64,000 bases of DNA, from positions 1-64,000 of the forward strand of contig NZ_SMFO01000014.1 in the NCBI RefSeq assembly GCF_004349145.1, read 5' to 3'. A program made the position numbers and the translations under genes. The notes beneath the pieces are model-generated. The model searched no databases. It saw only the letters and a program-made list of their open reading frames with translations, and was not told where the DNA came from. Positions within the stretch are counted from its first letter, which is position 1; each line of letters begins with the position of its first letter. Shown here piece after piece: positions 34,401 through 42,815 of this stretch. The DNA is from Flavobacterium hiemivividum (lineage in GTDB: Bacteria; Bacteroidota; Bacteroidia; Flavobacteriales; Flavobacteriaceae).

Positions 34401-35903
34401 TTACATCCAGTTATTGTTAGATGTTTCTATCTTATACAACCACAGATTAACATAGTGTTTCACTGTGCTAAAATCACCTAATTGAAAAGCGAGATTTCCT
34501 CCTGCTGTATGTATTATTATCGAACCAATATCAGCCTTCTTGTGCCAAAACAACTGAGAAGTGGTAATGGCCTGGATTTTACTAGGTTCAATTATCATAT
34601 TATCAATATCCCAAGCACCCACTTGTTTGATTATAAAATCATTGTTAATATACAGCCTATTGTTCTGAAATCCAAAATAAACAATTACGCCCACAAACAA
34701 CAAGTACAATAAAACCCCATATGCATAATCAAAAAATGCGGGCTGAATATATTTTGCAAAAGCAAAAAAAGCGACTGTCGGCAGCACCATCGACAGAAAT
34801 ATCGAAAAGACTAGCTTGCGGTAATTTGGCTTTAAAACAACTCCTTTTTGAGGTATTTTACCAAATAATAAGTCAAAAATCGCTTCTTTTTCAGTTTTAT
34901 TACAACCCGGAATTTCAATTACAGTCTTGCTATTCTCTTTATCACTACTGGTCGCTTGTTTAATTTTAATTTCGAGAATATTCATTTTCTTCTGAAAATA
35001 ATTACTCGTTATGGTGGTAATCTGTACTTTTTCTGGTTTCACAATGGTATTCTTCGTACTCAATAAACCAAAAGTAAGCAGCAAAGAACCGTTTTGCTTC
35101 GCCACCTTATAGTCGAAATACTTAAAAACAACTCGAAGTAGATTTATAATTAATACCAAAGCAAACATTACAATAAAAAACAACACAATCGAACTGATAA
35201 CGGAACGTTGGGCAACATAAGCATCAAACTGTTCTTCTTTAAATTCAGACTCGGCTAGAAAGTTTTTACTGTTTTCATAGACAGTCATGAAAAAAGCCAG
35301 TATTAATCCCAGCGTTTTTACATAATTAGAAGTGATTCCCACTTTCAACAAACTCAAAAAGCTAATCTTAATAAAAGAATCTTTCTCGGCACTTTCCGTT
35401 TCCAAAACAACCTGCTCCTCTGATAAAACGGTAGTTTTTTTATCGCTTTCCAATAATCTTCCCTTTAAAGCCAAAGCCAAGGAATGCGAAATTGCTTTAA
35501 TCTTTCCTTCTTTTTCAGCACTTCCTGCTGTGTCGACATTCAATTCATAAACACCAATCAGTCGCTGTATCAAAGACTGATTTATATCTACTTGTTGAAT
35601 TTTATCCAGCTGAATAATGGTCTTTGTTTTATTTAAAATTCCTTCGCTAATAATAAATTCCTCATTCTCCTTATCTAAATAAAAAGTAAAGTTTAGGTAT
35701 TTTAAGTAGGCGACAATTCCAATTATGATCACCACTAGAATCGAACCTAACAATAAATATACTTTGTTGAGCTCATCGAATTTAAAAAGCCAAATCACCG
35801 CTATAGGCCACAAACCACGACCCCATTTTTGAACCGTATCAACAAAAAGAATCAAAATCCCAATAGAGGATTGCCGTTGAGGCTGGTATAAAAAATCCTC
35901 CAT
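34401..35903 (-). CDS. Bacterial PH-domain membrane protein (YdbT-like)
   Basis: The 500-residue protein has about six membrane segments in three pairs, each followed by a bacterial pleckstrin-homology (bPH2) domain: around 60-160 with LDKIQQVDINQSLIQRLIGVYEL, around 270-350 with PEKVQITTITSNYFQKKMNI and around 400-490 with PSKIQAITTSQLFW. It starts at the base following the stop of the smaller PH gene, so they form one unit. In Bacillus, YdbS/YdbT affect resistance to some bacteriocins; the role here is unknown. Confidence 0.9.
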   Translation of the reverse strand: MEDFLYQPQRQSSIGILILFVDTVQKWGRGLWPIAVIWLFKFDELNKVYLLLGSILVVIIIGIVAYLKYLNFTFYLDKENEEFIISEGILNKTKTIIQLDKIQQVDINQSLIQRLIGVYELNVDTAGSAEKEGKIKAISHSLALALKGRLLESDKKTTVLSEEQVVLETESAEKDSFIKISFLSLLKVGITSNYVKTLGLILAFFMTVYENSKNFLAESEFKEEQFDAYVAQRSVISSIVLFFIVMFALVLIINLLRVVFKYFDYKVAKQNGSLLLTFGLLSTKNTIVKPEKVQITTITSNYFQKKMNILEIKIKQATSSDKENSKTVIEIPGCNKTEKEAIFDLLFGKIPQKGVVLKPNYRKLVFSIFLSMVLPTVAFFAFAKYIQPAFFDYAYGVLLYLLFVGVIVYFGFQNNRLYINNDFIIKQVGAWDIDNMIIEPSKIQAITTSQLFWHKKADIGSIIIHTAGGNLAFQLGDFSTVKHYVNLWLYKIETSNNNWM

Positions 35904-36419
35904 TTACAGTTGCTTTTGAATTTTCCCCATCAACAGCTGTTTGATATTTTCGGCCTGCTCTTTTTTAATTCCAGGAATTTCAATATCACTCGAACTACCA
36001 CCCGCAGTAAAAACTTCAACTTTTGCTAATCCAAAATATCGAGATAGTAATCCTTCATGTAAAGCTACGTGTTGCACTCTATTATAAGGAATTACAACCG
36101 TATTTGTCGCTATTATTCCATATCTAAAAAGCACATCATGAGTCCTGAAAGCAAATCCTTTTCTCTTAAAGCTAATTCTCGAAAGCAACAAAACAACAGA
36201 AAGTAAAACAAAATAAGTCACCGAAATTTCGACTGCAAAAACCAATAGTTCTCTATTAAAAAACAGCAATAGCCCCAGACCTGTTCCTGCTATTAGAAAA
36301 AAGATAATTACATTTAACAGACTCACTTTCCAATAATCGGAATGTAAAACAGAAAATTGCACTTCTTCAAATTTAGGAAGCTGCGTAGTATCGATAGTCT
36401 CGTTTGAGAAGTTCTCCAT
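35904..36419 (-). CDS. Bacterial PH-domain membrane protein (YdbS-like)
   Basis: The 171-residue protein has two membrane helices (about 31-75) and one bPH2 domain: FRYGIIATNTVVIPYNRVQHVALHEGLLSRYFGLAKVEVFTAGG. It is the short partner of the YdbS/YdbT pair; its stop codon directly abuts the partner's start codon. It lies between menB and menA on the minus strand. Confidence 0.9.
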   Translation of the reverse strand: MENFSNETIDTTQLPKFEEVQFSVLHSDYWKVSLLNVIIFFLIAGTGLGLLLFFNRELLVFAVEISVTYFVLLSVVLLLSRISFKRKGFAFRTHDVLFRYGIIATNTVVIPYNRVQHVALHEGLLSRYFGLAKVEVFTAGGSSSDIEIPGIKKEQAENIKQLLMGKIQKQL

Positions 36420-36502
36420 TTATTATTTAATTAAAATTTAGCATTCAATAAATTGAAAGCCCGTTTTATAAACCAACTCTAAGCCTTAAATTCCAAACCT
36501 AC

Positions 36503-37333
36503 TTACGGCAACCATTTCTTTTCAAAATTCGGCTTACGCTTTTCAAGAAATGCATTTCTGCCTTCTTTAGCTTCTTCAGTCATATAAGCTAATCGAGTCG
36601 CTTCACCAGCAAAAACTTGTTGACCTACCATTCCGTCATCAGTAAGATTCATGGCAAATTTCAGCATCTTGATCGCCATTGGTGATTTCCCTAATATCTC
36701 TTGCGCCCATTCATAAGCTGTATCTTCTAATTCAGCATGCGGAATAACAGCATTAACCATCCCCATATCCATTGCATCCTGAGCAGAATAGTTGCGTCCT
36801 AGAAAGAAAATTTCACGTGCTTTTTTCTGCCCTACCATTTTTGCAAGGTAAGCAGAACCATAGCCACCGTCAAAACTCGTTACATCGGCATCTGTTTGTT
36901 TAAAGATAGCGTGCTCTTTACTAGCCAATGTCAAATCGCATACAACATGTAAGCTATGACCGCCACCAACAGCCCAACCAGGAACTACCGCAATTACCAC
37001 CTTTGGCATAAAACGTATCAATCGTTGTACTTCTAATATATTCAAGCGATGTTGACCGTCCTCTCCTACGTACCCTTGATGCCCTCTTGCGTTTTGATCT
37101 CCACCGCTGCAAAAAGAATAAACTCCATCTTTAGACGAAGGCCCTTCGGCAGAAAGTAAAACAACCCCGATGGAAGTGTCTTCTTGCGCATCATAAAATG
37201 CATTGTAAAGTTCCGCCGTAGTTTTTGGACGAAATGCATTGCGCACATCAGGTCTGTTGAACGCTATTCTGGCAACTCCATTGCATTTTTTATAGGTGAT
37301 ATCTTCGTATTCTTTTGCAGTTATCCAATCCAT
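36503..37333 (-). CDS. menB: 1,4-Dihydroxy-2-naphthoyl-CoA synthase
   Basis: The 276-residue crotonase-fold enzyme cyclises o-succinylbenzoyl-CoA to DHNA-CoA. Visible are the substrate clamp RPDVRNAFRP (27-36), FCSGGDQ with the oxyanion glycines, VPGWAVGGGHSLHVVCDL, and TSFDGGYGSAYLA with the key Asp/Ser region. It is the most conserved gene of the menaquinone set and is transcribed from the gene-free region upstream. Confidence 0.96.
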   Translation of the reverse strand: MDWITAKEYEDITYKKCNGVARIAFNRPDVRNAFRPKTTAELYNAFYDAQEDTSIGVVLLSAEGPSSKDGVYSFCSGGDQNARGHQGYVGEDGQHRLNILEVQRLIRFMPKVVIAVVPGWAVGGGHSLHVVCDLTLASKEHAIFKQTDADVTSFDGGYGSAYLAKMVGQKKAREIFFLGRNYSAQDAMDMGMVNAVIPHAELEDTAYEWAQEILGKSPMAIKMLKFAMNLTDDGMVGQQVFAGEATRLAYMTEEAKEGRNAFLEKRKPNFEKKWLP

Positions 37334-38027
37334 TATAATTGTTTTAAATTATTGAAGTGTAAAAATAAATCATTTTTTACATTATATACTATTCTAGTTG
37401 GGAAGCTTTGGAAATCCTTCTAGAAATAAACGGCTGTAAAGTGTTAAAGTTTCAAAAAAAACTAATTATTAACAACTACCAATTGATATAATTACTAATT
37501 TTAAACCAAGATAATCAGTAGGATACAATTAAATTCTACTTCTTTATTTTAAAAAATTCACTGATTTATTAACCTAAAAAAAGAATAATTTGAATTCGAT
37601 TAAAATTTTTGTCGCTCCTTGTTCTATGGTACTAAATTATACTACTAATTCTACATCCTTGACAATCGAGCAAATGAGAAAATCATTTATTTCGTCAGCA
37701 ATAGATAAAGAGTAACACCGACGGTTAAAAAAGAAGAATTCATTTCTCGATTGCTTAATTTGTAAGCTTATGAATAATAGAGAAATAATCTTTAAATATA
37801 TATACAAAACCAATGGCTTTTAATGTGAAATTAATTCTTTGCTACTAAGTATATGTTTTCTACATCTAAAGACAAGTATTCATTGAAGTACTTTTATGCT
37901 TAAGTCAATATTTTAAAAATAGTGTTTATAATAAACTACTATGTACAAAAGCAAAAAGTTACACTAAAAAATGAAATTGTAATTATTTTGGTGCCGTTTT
38001 ATATTTTACGAAACGACACTTAAAAGA
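37334..38027. other. Long gene-free region upstream of menB
   Basis: About 700 bp contain no convincing gene. The largest plausible small frame is a 29-codon one at 37626-37715 on the plus strand (MVLNYTTNSTS...), without a recognisable promoter or family. The plus strand ends in two consecutive hairpins at 37991-38019 and 38028-38057. It may hold the menB promoter and perhaps a small RNA. Confidence 0.5.
37991..38019 (+). other. Hairpin directly before the 38.04-kb terminator
   Basis: GTGCCGTTT pairs with AAACGACAC (one mismatch). Together with the next hairpin it looks like the 3' end of a plus-strand RNA. Confidence 0.4.
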
Positions 38028-38065
38028 GAAAGACTAACCGTTTTCGATTAGTCTTTCTTTTTTTT
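38028..38065. terminator. Strong terminator abutting the end of cvfB
   Basis: GAAAGACTAA/TTAGTCTTTC perfect 10-bp stem with inner CG pairs, followed by eight T on the plus strand; the minus strand has a weaker T-rich tail, so it can also serve cvfB. Confidence 0.8.
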
Positions 38066-38918
38066 ATTCCTTAATCAGGTATATTCCGTCTTCTTTGATT
38101 TCGATTAGTTTTTCTCTATAAAGAGCACCAATTGCTTTCTTGAACGTTTTCTTACTCATTTTCAAAACGGTCTTAATGTCTTCTGGGTGGGAGTTATCAG
38201 TTAGTCTTAAAAAACCACGACTTGCTCTTAATTCATCCAAAATTATATCTGCATTGGGTTCGATGCTTTGATATCCTTGTATTTGCAACGAAACATCAAT
38301 TTTATTGTCAGGACGAATGTTTTTTATGTACCCGCGCATACGATCTCCCGTACGAATCGCATCATCATAAACCTCATCTTTATAAAGCAAACCTTTGTGA
38401 CGTTCGTTGATAATTACGTTAATTCCTATCTCGGTAATATGCGAAACTATTAATTCAACTTCCTCACCTTTTTCAACCGTAAGTTCTTCGTTTTTAAGAA
38501 ATTGATTCGTCTTACTTGAAGCTACTAATCGATTGGTTTTTTCATCCATATAAAGGTACACCAAGTAGCGCTTACCTTTTTCCATAGGACGAGCTTGCTC
38601 TTTAAACGGAACCAAAATATCTTTTTCCATTCCCCAATCCATAAAAGCACCTATTTGATTGGTGTAATTCACACGTAATAGTGCAAATTCATTCAATAAA
38701 ATATAAGGCTCTAAAGTGGTAGCTACAGGACGTTCTTCATGATCTAAATAAACAAATACAATCAACTCCTCACCTATCTCAAATTCGTTAGGTACATATT
38801 TATTAGGTAAAAGTATGTCGTGTATTCCCTCAGGATCTGTCTCTGGAGTACCCAGAAATAAACCAACTTTTGTGTCACGAAGTATTGTAAGCGTATTGTA
38901 TTTTCCTATTTCAATCAT
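38064..38918 (-). CDS. CvfB-like S1 RNA-binding regulator
   Basis: The 284-residue protein has three S1-like beta barrels and a C-terminal winged helix (VLKMSKKTFKKAIGALYREKLIEIKEDGIYL), the layout of CvfB/YitL. Recognisable parts are NTLTILRDTKVGLFLGT, FALLRVNYTNQIGAFMDWGMEKDILVPF and VSHITEIGINVIINERHKGLLY. CvfB affects virulence gene expression in Staphylococcus and binds RNA. ATG at 38918 is chosen because a TACCTTTG promoter box lies between it and an upstream ATG at 38972. Confidence 0.9.
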   Translation of the reverse strand: MIEIGKYNTLTILRDTKVGLFLGTPETDPEGIHDILLPNKYVPNEFEIGEELIVFVYLDHEERPVATTLEPYILLNEFALLRVNYTNQIGAFMDWGMEKDILVPFKEQARPMEKGKRYLVYLYMDEKTNRLVASSKTNQFLKNEELTVEKGEEVELIVSHITEIGINVIINERHKGLLYKDEVYDDAIRTGDRMRGYIKNIRPDNKIDVSLQIQGYQSIEPNADIILDELRASRGFLRLTDNSHPEDIKTVLKMSKKTFKKAIGALYREKLIEIKEDGIYLIKE

Positions 38919-38939
38919 TTTCTTGTATTTTCTAAGCCG

Positions 38940-38947
38940 CAAAGGTA
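38940..38947 (-). promoter_or_regulatory. -7 promoter box that decides the cvfB start
   Basis: On the minus strand TACCTTTG matches TAnnTTTG, 21 nt before the ATG at 38918. An in-frame ATG at 38972 lies upstream of it and so is unlikely to be used. Confidence 0.5.
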
Positions 38948-39038
38948 CGAAGTTTGAAAATAGTAACCCCATTCCTTCTTATAATTCCCTTGTATTTTCC
39001 TTTTTTGAAGCAAAAAAAAGTATCACTCTCAATAACGA

Positions 39039-39112
39039 TTAGTCCCGCTATCCGTAGTATCTTTTGGGCTAAACCCCAGCCCAAAAAGGATACTTACTGC
39101 TATCGGGGCTAG
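39039..39112 (-). repeat. Dispersed hairpin repeat, copy 3 (opposite orientation)
   Basis: Read on the minus strand it begins CTAGCCCCGATAGCAGTAA and ends GGATAGCGGGACTAAT, matching copies 1 and 2. The core TTTTGGGCT-AAACCCC-AGCCCAAAA is a strong hairpin. The two outer arms are imperfect inverted repeats of each other. It lies between cvfB and the M28 peptidase gene. Confidence 0.8.
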
Positions 39113-39242
39113 ATTACAGCGTTTTGTTCCTTAGTAAACCAATAAAAAATTCATTAAACAACTATTAAAATTAATTTTACTAGCTATTAACTTTCTTTTT
39201 TTACCTAATTTTAAATTCTTTAAATAAAACACCAAAAAATAA

Positions 39243-40595
39243 ATGAAACTAAATCCTCTTTATTCCCTCTTTGCTTTATTGCTTTTCACTCAAATGAGCT
39301 TCGCCCAAATAACCGTTGACGATCCCGAAATCAAAAAAATGATTACTGAAATCAAAGCTGAAAACCTTGAAAATACAGTAGTAAAACTCGTTTCTTTTGG
39401 AACTAGACATACTTTAAGCGATACTAAAAGTAAAACGCGCGGAATTGGCGCAGCTCAACGATGGGTACAATCTGAATTCGAAAAATATGCATTAGAATCA
39501 AACGGAAAATTGACTTCAAAAATCGATTATTTCACCATAAAAGCAGATGGAAGACGCATAGCAGTCGACAGCCAACTAGGAAATGTTATGGCGACATTAA
39601 AAGGAACAGATTCTAGCGATGATCGCGTACTGATTATCAGTGGTCATCTCGACTCCCGAGTTTCGGATGTTATGGATACGAAATCAGATGCACCGGGCGC
39701 TAACGATGATGGTTCAGGTGTCGCGGCAATGATGGAACTAGCTAAAATTATGAGTAAAAGGTCATTCCCTTACACTATCATTTTTGTTGCGGTAACAGGC
39801 GAAGAACAAGGATTGTATGGTGCCAGACACTTAGCAGAACTTGCCAAAAAAGAAAACTGGAATATTGTGGCAATGATCAACAACGACATGATAGGAAACA
39901 GCTTGTCTAGCGGGACAAACTTAAGAGACAATACTAAAGTAAGGGTATTTAGCGAAGCAACTCCCTACCTAGAAACGGAGGAAGAAGGAAAAATGCGAAA
40001 ACTAACTAATCGAGACAACGACAGTCCTTCTAGATTACTTGCCCGATATATTAAAACGGTAACGGATCAATATGTTGACCAATTAGAGGTAAACCTTGTC
40101 TATAGAAACGATCGTTTTTTACGTGGTGGAGATCACACTCCCTTCAGTCAAAATGGATTTACTGCTATACGTTTTTGCGAAATGAACGAAAACTACAACC
40201 ACCAGCATCAAGATGTACGTACCGAAAACGAAGTTAAATATGGTGATTTAGTTGAATTTATGGATTTTGAATACCTTCGAAAAATTTCTGCATCCAATTT
40301 AGCCACATTGGCTAATCTAGCTTGGGCACCAAAAGCACCTACAAACGTAGGAATAGAAGTAAAAGACCTGACTAATTTCTCAACTCTGATTTGGAAAGCA
40401 GCTGAAAACACAAAAGTATACGGCTACCAAATCCTGATTAGAGAAACATCAGCAACAAACTGGGAAAAAACAATATTTGTAAAAGATACAAAAGCAACAA
40501 TACCTTATTCTAAAGATAATTTCCTGTTTGCAGTTCAAGCAATAGATGAATTAGGACATGCCAGCTTACCTGTTTTCCCAACACCAATTCGTTAA
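39243..40595 (+). CDS. Secreted M28 family metallopeptidase with C-terminal fibronectin-like domain
   Basis: The 450-residue protein has a signal peptide ending MSFAQ (21). The M28 aminopeptidase core has zinc ligands in ISGHLDS (His), APGANDDGSGVAA (Asp), TGEEQGLYGA (catalytic Glu-Glu) and MINNDMIGN, with a late His in RGGDHTPFSQ. A fibronectin type III-like domain (about 355-450; PTNVGIEVKDLTNFSTLIWKA) follows. It probably cleaves N-terminal residues from peptides outside the cytoplasm. Confidence 0.93.
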   Translation: MKLNPLYSLFALLLFTQMSFAQITVDDPEIKKMITEIKAENLENTVVKLVSFGTRHTLSDTKSKTRGIGAAQRWVQSEFEKYALESNGKLTSKIDYFTIKADGRRIAVDSQLGNVMATLKGTDSSDDRVLIISGHLDSRVSDVMDTKSDAPGANDDGSGVAAMMELAKIMSKRSFPYTIIFVAVTGEEQGLYGARHLAELAKKENWNIVAMINNDMIGNSLSSGTNLRDNTKVRVFSEATPYLETEEEGKMRKLTNRDNDSPSRLLARYIKTVTDQYVDQLEVNLVYRNDRFLRGGDHTPFSQNGFTAIRFCEMNENYNHQHQDVRTENEVKYGDLVEFMDFEYLRKISASNLATLANLAWAPKAPTNVGIEVKDLTNFSTLIWKAAENTKVYGYQILIRETSATNWEKTIFVKDTKATIPYSKDNFLFAVQAIDELGHASLPVFPTPIR

Positions 40596-40654
40596 AGAGT
40601 TTTGCACTTCAGGATAGAATGGATGCTGTAGCACCTAGCTGCTCTACCAAAAAA

Positions 40655-40718
40655 TTCGCCACGAATTTCACAAACCTTCACTAATTAATTAGTGCTACTT
40701 AGTGAAATTCGTGGCGAA
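40655..40718. repeat. Long perfect inverted repeat
   Basis: TTCGCCACGAATTTCAC (40655-40671) and GTGAAATTCGTGGCGAA (40702-40718) form a perfect 17-bp stem. The loop itself contains a 16-nt palindrome, CACTAATTAATTAGTG. It follows the M28 gene and is non-coding. It resembles the CGCCACGAATT-type dispersed repeats of flavobacteria and may also act as a terminator. Confidence 0.7.
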
Positions 40719-40873
40719 ATACATTTAAAATACTAATGTAAATAGTTTCAACTATATTCTGAGGCCTATAAAGTTTTTTGATTTTCCAAAAAAACGAAAA
40801 AATTACAAAGACATCCAAATAGTTACCGAAAAGTTAGAGAGAAGTTAAAAAACGCTTAAAATATTGATTGCGG

Positions 40874-40904
40874 TTTGTGTTTGCTCTCAATAAACATATC
40901 TTCG
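40874..40904 (+). promoter_or_regulatory. Promoter of the 133-residue hypothetical gene
   Basis: TTTG (40874-40877), exactly 19 nt, then TATCTTCG (one mismatch to TAnnTTTG). The ATG at 40910 lies only 6 nt after the box, so the mRNA may be nearly leaderless. Confidence 0.6.
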
Positions 40905-40909
40905 CGACA

Positions 40910-41311
40910 ATGAATAGGACTTTACAAAATAGTGCGAAATTAATATTGCGACATTTTTTTACATTTGTTGCAATAACCGTAGTACTATTTTCTAGCTGTT
41001 TCATAAAAAATGAAATAAAGGAAATTATCGGAATTCCAATCGCTTTAGAGCAAATGGGAAACCAAAGAACTACTCTTTTTTCTAGCAGCGTTACAAATTT
41101 CTGCTCGCAAACCTTAGCTTCCGATTTATTACAATCCGTAAAAATAACCTCGATTACTGCTAATTTAGTAGCAATTGCTACCTTGGCTGCAATTGTATTT
41201 CTTCTTTTTTCTGTTTCTGAAAAAGAAAAGAGAAAACACCCTTTTTACAATAGCTTAAAAATAAGCGATTCTTTCCCCATATTTTTGCTTTACCGCAAAC
41301 TGATCATTTGA
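40910..41311 (+). CDS. Hypothetical membrane protein upstream of the efflux operon
   Basis: The 133-residue protein starts MNRTLQNSAKLILRHF. It has one hydrophobic segment at about 14-30 (containing FTFVAITVVLFSSC) and a second around 80-100 (ITANLVAIATLAAIVFLLFSV), with a soluble loop between. The C-terminal tail is basic. The family is not recognised. The ATG at 40910 is preferred to an upstream TTG because the promoter boxes overlap the latter frame. It lies 114 bp before the TolC gene. Confidence 0.65.
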   Translation: MNRTLQNSAKLILRHFFTFVAITVVLFSSCFIKNEIKEIIGIPIALEQMGNQRTTLFSSSVTNFCSQTLASDLLQSVKITSITANLVAIATLAAIVFLLFSVSEKEKRKHPFYNSLKISDSFPIFLLYRKLII

Positions 41312-41335
41312 TACCCTAATAGTTTTTAGAATTGC

Positions 41336-41361
41336 CATTGCGAGACCTTTCGCTATGGTAT
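41336..41361. other. Short hairpin between the hypothetical and tolC-like genes
   Basis: CCATTGCGA pairs with TCGCTATGG with one mismatch. Its CATTGCGAGA start recalls flavobacterial intergenic repeats; no T tract follows. Confidence 0.35.
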
Positions 41362-41425
41362 CTTTCTGTACATCAATTTTTTAATTAGTTGATCAAAATC
41401 TGATCTGAAAATCTATTATTTTATT

Positions 41426-42805
41426 ATGGTCAAACCTCTTTTGACGGTCACATTTGTGTGGCTTGTCATGGGAATATCATTTCCCTTATATGCACAACAA
41501 TCTCCCGAGACATTGGGAACTTTATGGAAAAACGTAGAAGATAATTACGCTGGAATTAAAGCCAAACAGTCTTCTGTGGATGCTGCAGCGTTAAATGAGC
41601 GCTCCGTAAAATCGAATATGCTGCCACAAGTCAAAGCTCAAGCACAAAGCACTTATGGAACGTACAACGGCGGTGGTGGCGCTTTTTTTCCGCAAGCCGG
41701 TTTTTTTAACGTTAGTGGTGACGCTTCTCTGCATGGCGCTTCTCTATCTTCAAACTCCTTTGGATCTGCAGTTGCAGATTGGGAAGTTTTTTCTTTTGGT
41801 AAACTTCGAAAAGAAAATCAAGCCGCTCGCGCAGTAACAAATAGAAAAAATAGCGAAAAAGGCGCTTATTTACTAAGTCTAAAAAAGCTTTTATCTGAAA
41901 GGTATATCACGCTTTTATACAACAAAACTAAACTTACCTGGAATGAGAAAACAGTGGAACGCTTAGACGAAATTCGGGTAATCACTTCTGGCTTGTCAAA
42001 AGCGGGGCTGAAACCTGCCGCTGACAGTTTGCTGGCTTCTTCTGCCCACACGCAATCACTTGCCGAAAACTATAAATTAGAAGGAAACAGCGGTGCTGCC
42101 TTGATTAAGCTAAAGGAGCTTTCTGGTAAAGAAGTTTTTGAACTCAATAGTTCGCTTAATCATTTCTCTACTCCAGTTCCTTATCTTGAACATAGAAGTG
42201 GATTAATTGAAAGTTCACATCCTATTCTTACAACATTAAAACATCAAGCTGACTTTTTTACTTCTAAAAGTGCTGTTGAAAAAAGCGCTGCGCTGCCATC
42301 AGTACATTTTTTAGGTGGATTATCTTATAAAGGTACTAGCATTAACAACGACGGCTATGTTTCTGGAAAATGGGAAGATGGTTTTTCGAATAATGCCAAT
42401 AATTTTCTAGCAGGCGTTGGAATAACATGGAACATTTCAAATTTGCTAACCAATAGCTATAAAAGTCAAGGATTAACAAAGGAAGCCGAAAGCGTAGAAA
42501 ATCTTCACGCACAGTACGAACAAGCAATGCAAGCAGATTTAACAGCTGTGCAAGTTAGAATTAGTCAACAATTCAAACAAATCGAAAAAACATCTTCTGC
42601 TGTAAAACAGGCTAGCGATGGATATACGATGTATTTATCTCGTTACAAAAGTGGTCTTATAGGTTTGAACGAACTGCTGCAAATACAACAATTATTTGAA
42701 GTTTCCGAAAATTCACATTTAGAAGCGGCACGAGAATACTGGATGCTAGTAGTCTATGAAGCAGAGCTCACTTCGAATTTTAATTTTCTCTTTACTAATC
42801 TTTAA
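41426..42805 (+). CDS. TolC-family outer-membrane efflux protein
   Basis: The 459-residue protein has a signal peptide ending PLYAQQ (25), then two OEP repeats dominated by long helices: LWKNVEDNYAGIKAKQSSVDAAALNERS (helix 1) and LNELLQIQQLFEVSENSHLEAAREYWMLVVYEAEL at the end. It forms the outer-membrane duct of a tripartite pump. It is the first gene of a TolC-RND-adaptor operon, with an 10-bp gap to the next gene. Confidence 0.93.
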   Translation: MVKPLLTVTFVWLVMGISFPLYAQQSPETLGTLWKNVEDNYAGIKAKQSSVDAAALNERSVKSNMLPQVKAQAQSTYGTYNGGGGAFFPQAGFFNVSGDASLHGASLSSNSFGSAVADWEVFSFGKLRKENQAARAVTNRKNSEKGAYLLSLKKLLSERYITLLYNKTKLTWNEKTVERLDEIRVITSGLSKAGLKPAADSLLASSAHTQSLAENYKLEGNSGAALIKLKELSGKEVFELNSSLNHFSTPVPYLEHRSGLIESSHPILTTLKHQADFFTSKSAVEKSAALPSVHFLGGLSYKGTSINNDGYVSGKWEDGFSNNANNFLAGVGITWNISNLLTNSYKSQGLTKEAESVENLHAQYEQAMQADLTAVQVRISQQFKQIEKTSSAVKQASDGYTMYLSRYKSGLIGLNELLQIQQLFEVSENSHLEAAREYWMLVVYEAELTSNFNFLFTNL

Positions 42806-42815
42806 ATCTACTTAG

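Noticed and set aside
37160..37176. CCCCGATGGAAGTG inside menB resembles the left arm of the dispersed repeat
   Set aside because: It lies in well-conserved menB coding sequence, lacks the right arm and core hairpin, and the match is short.
37626..37715. 29-codon open frame in the gene-free region
   Set aside because: There is no recognised family or promoter, and frames of this length are common by chance; it is mentioned only within the region entry.
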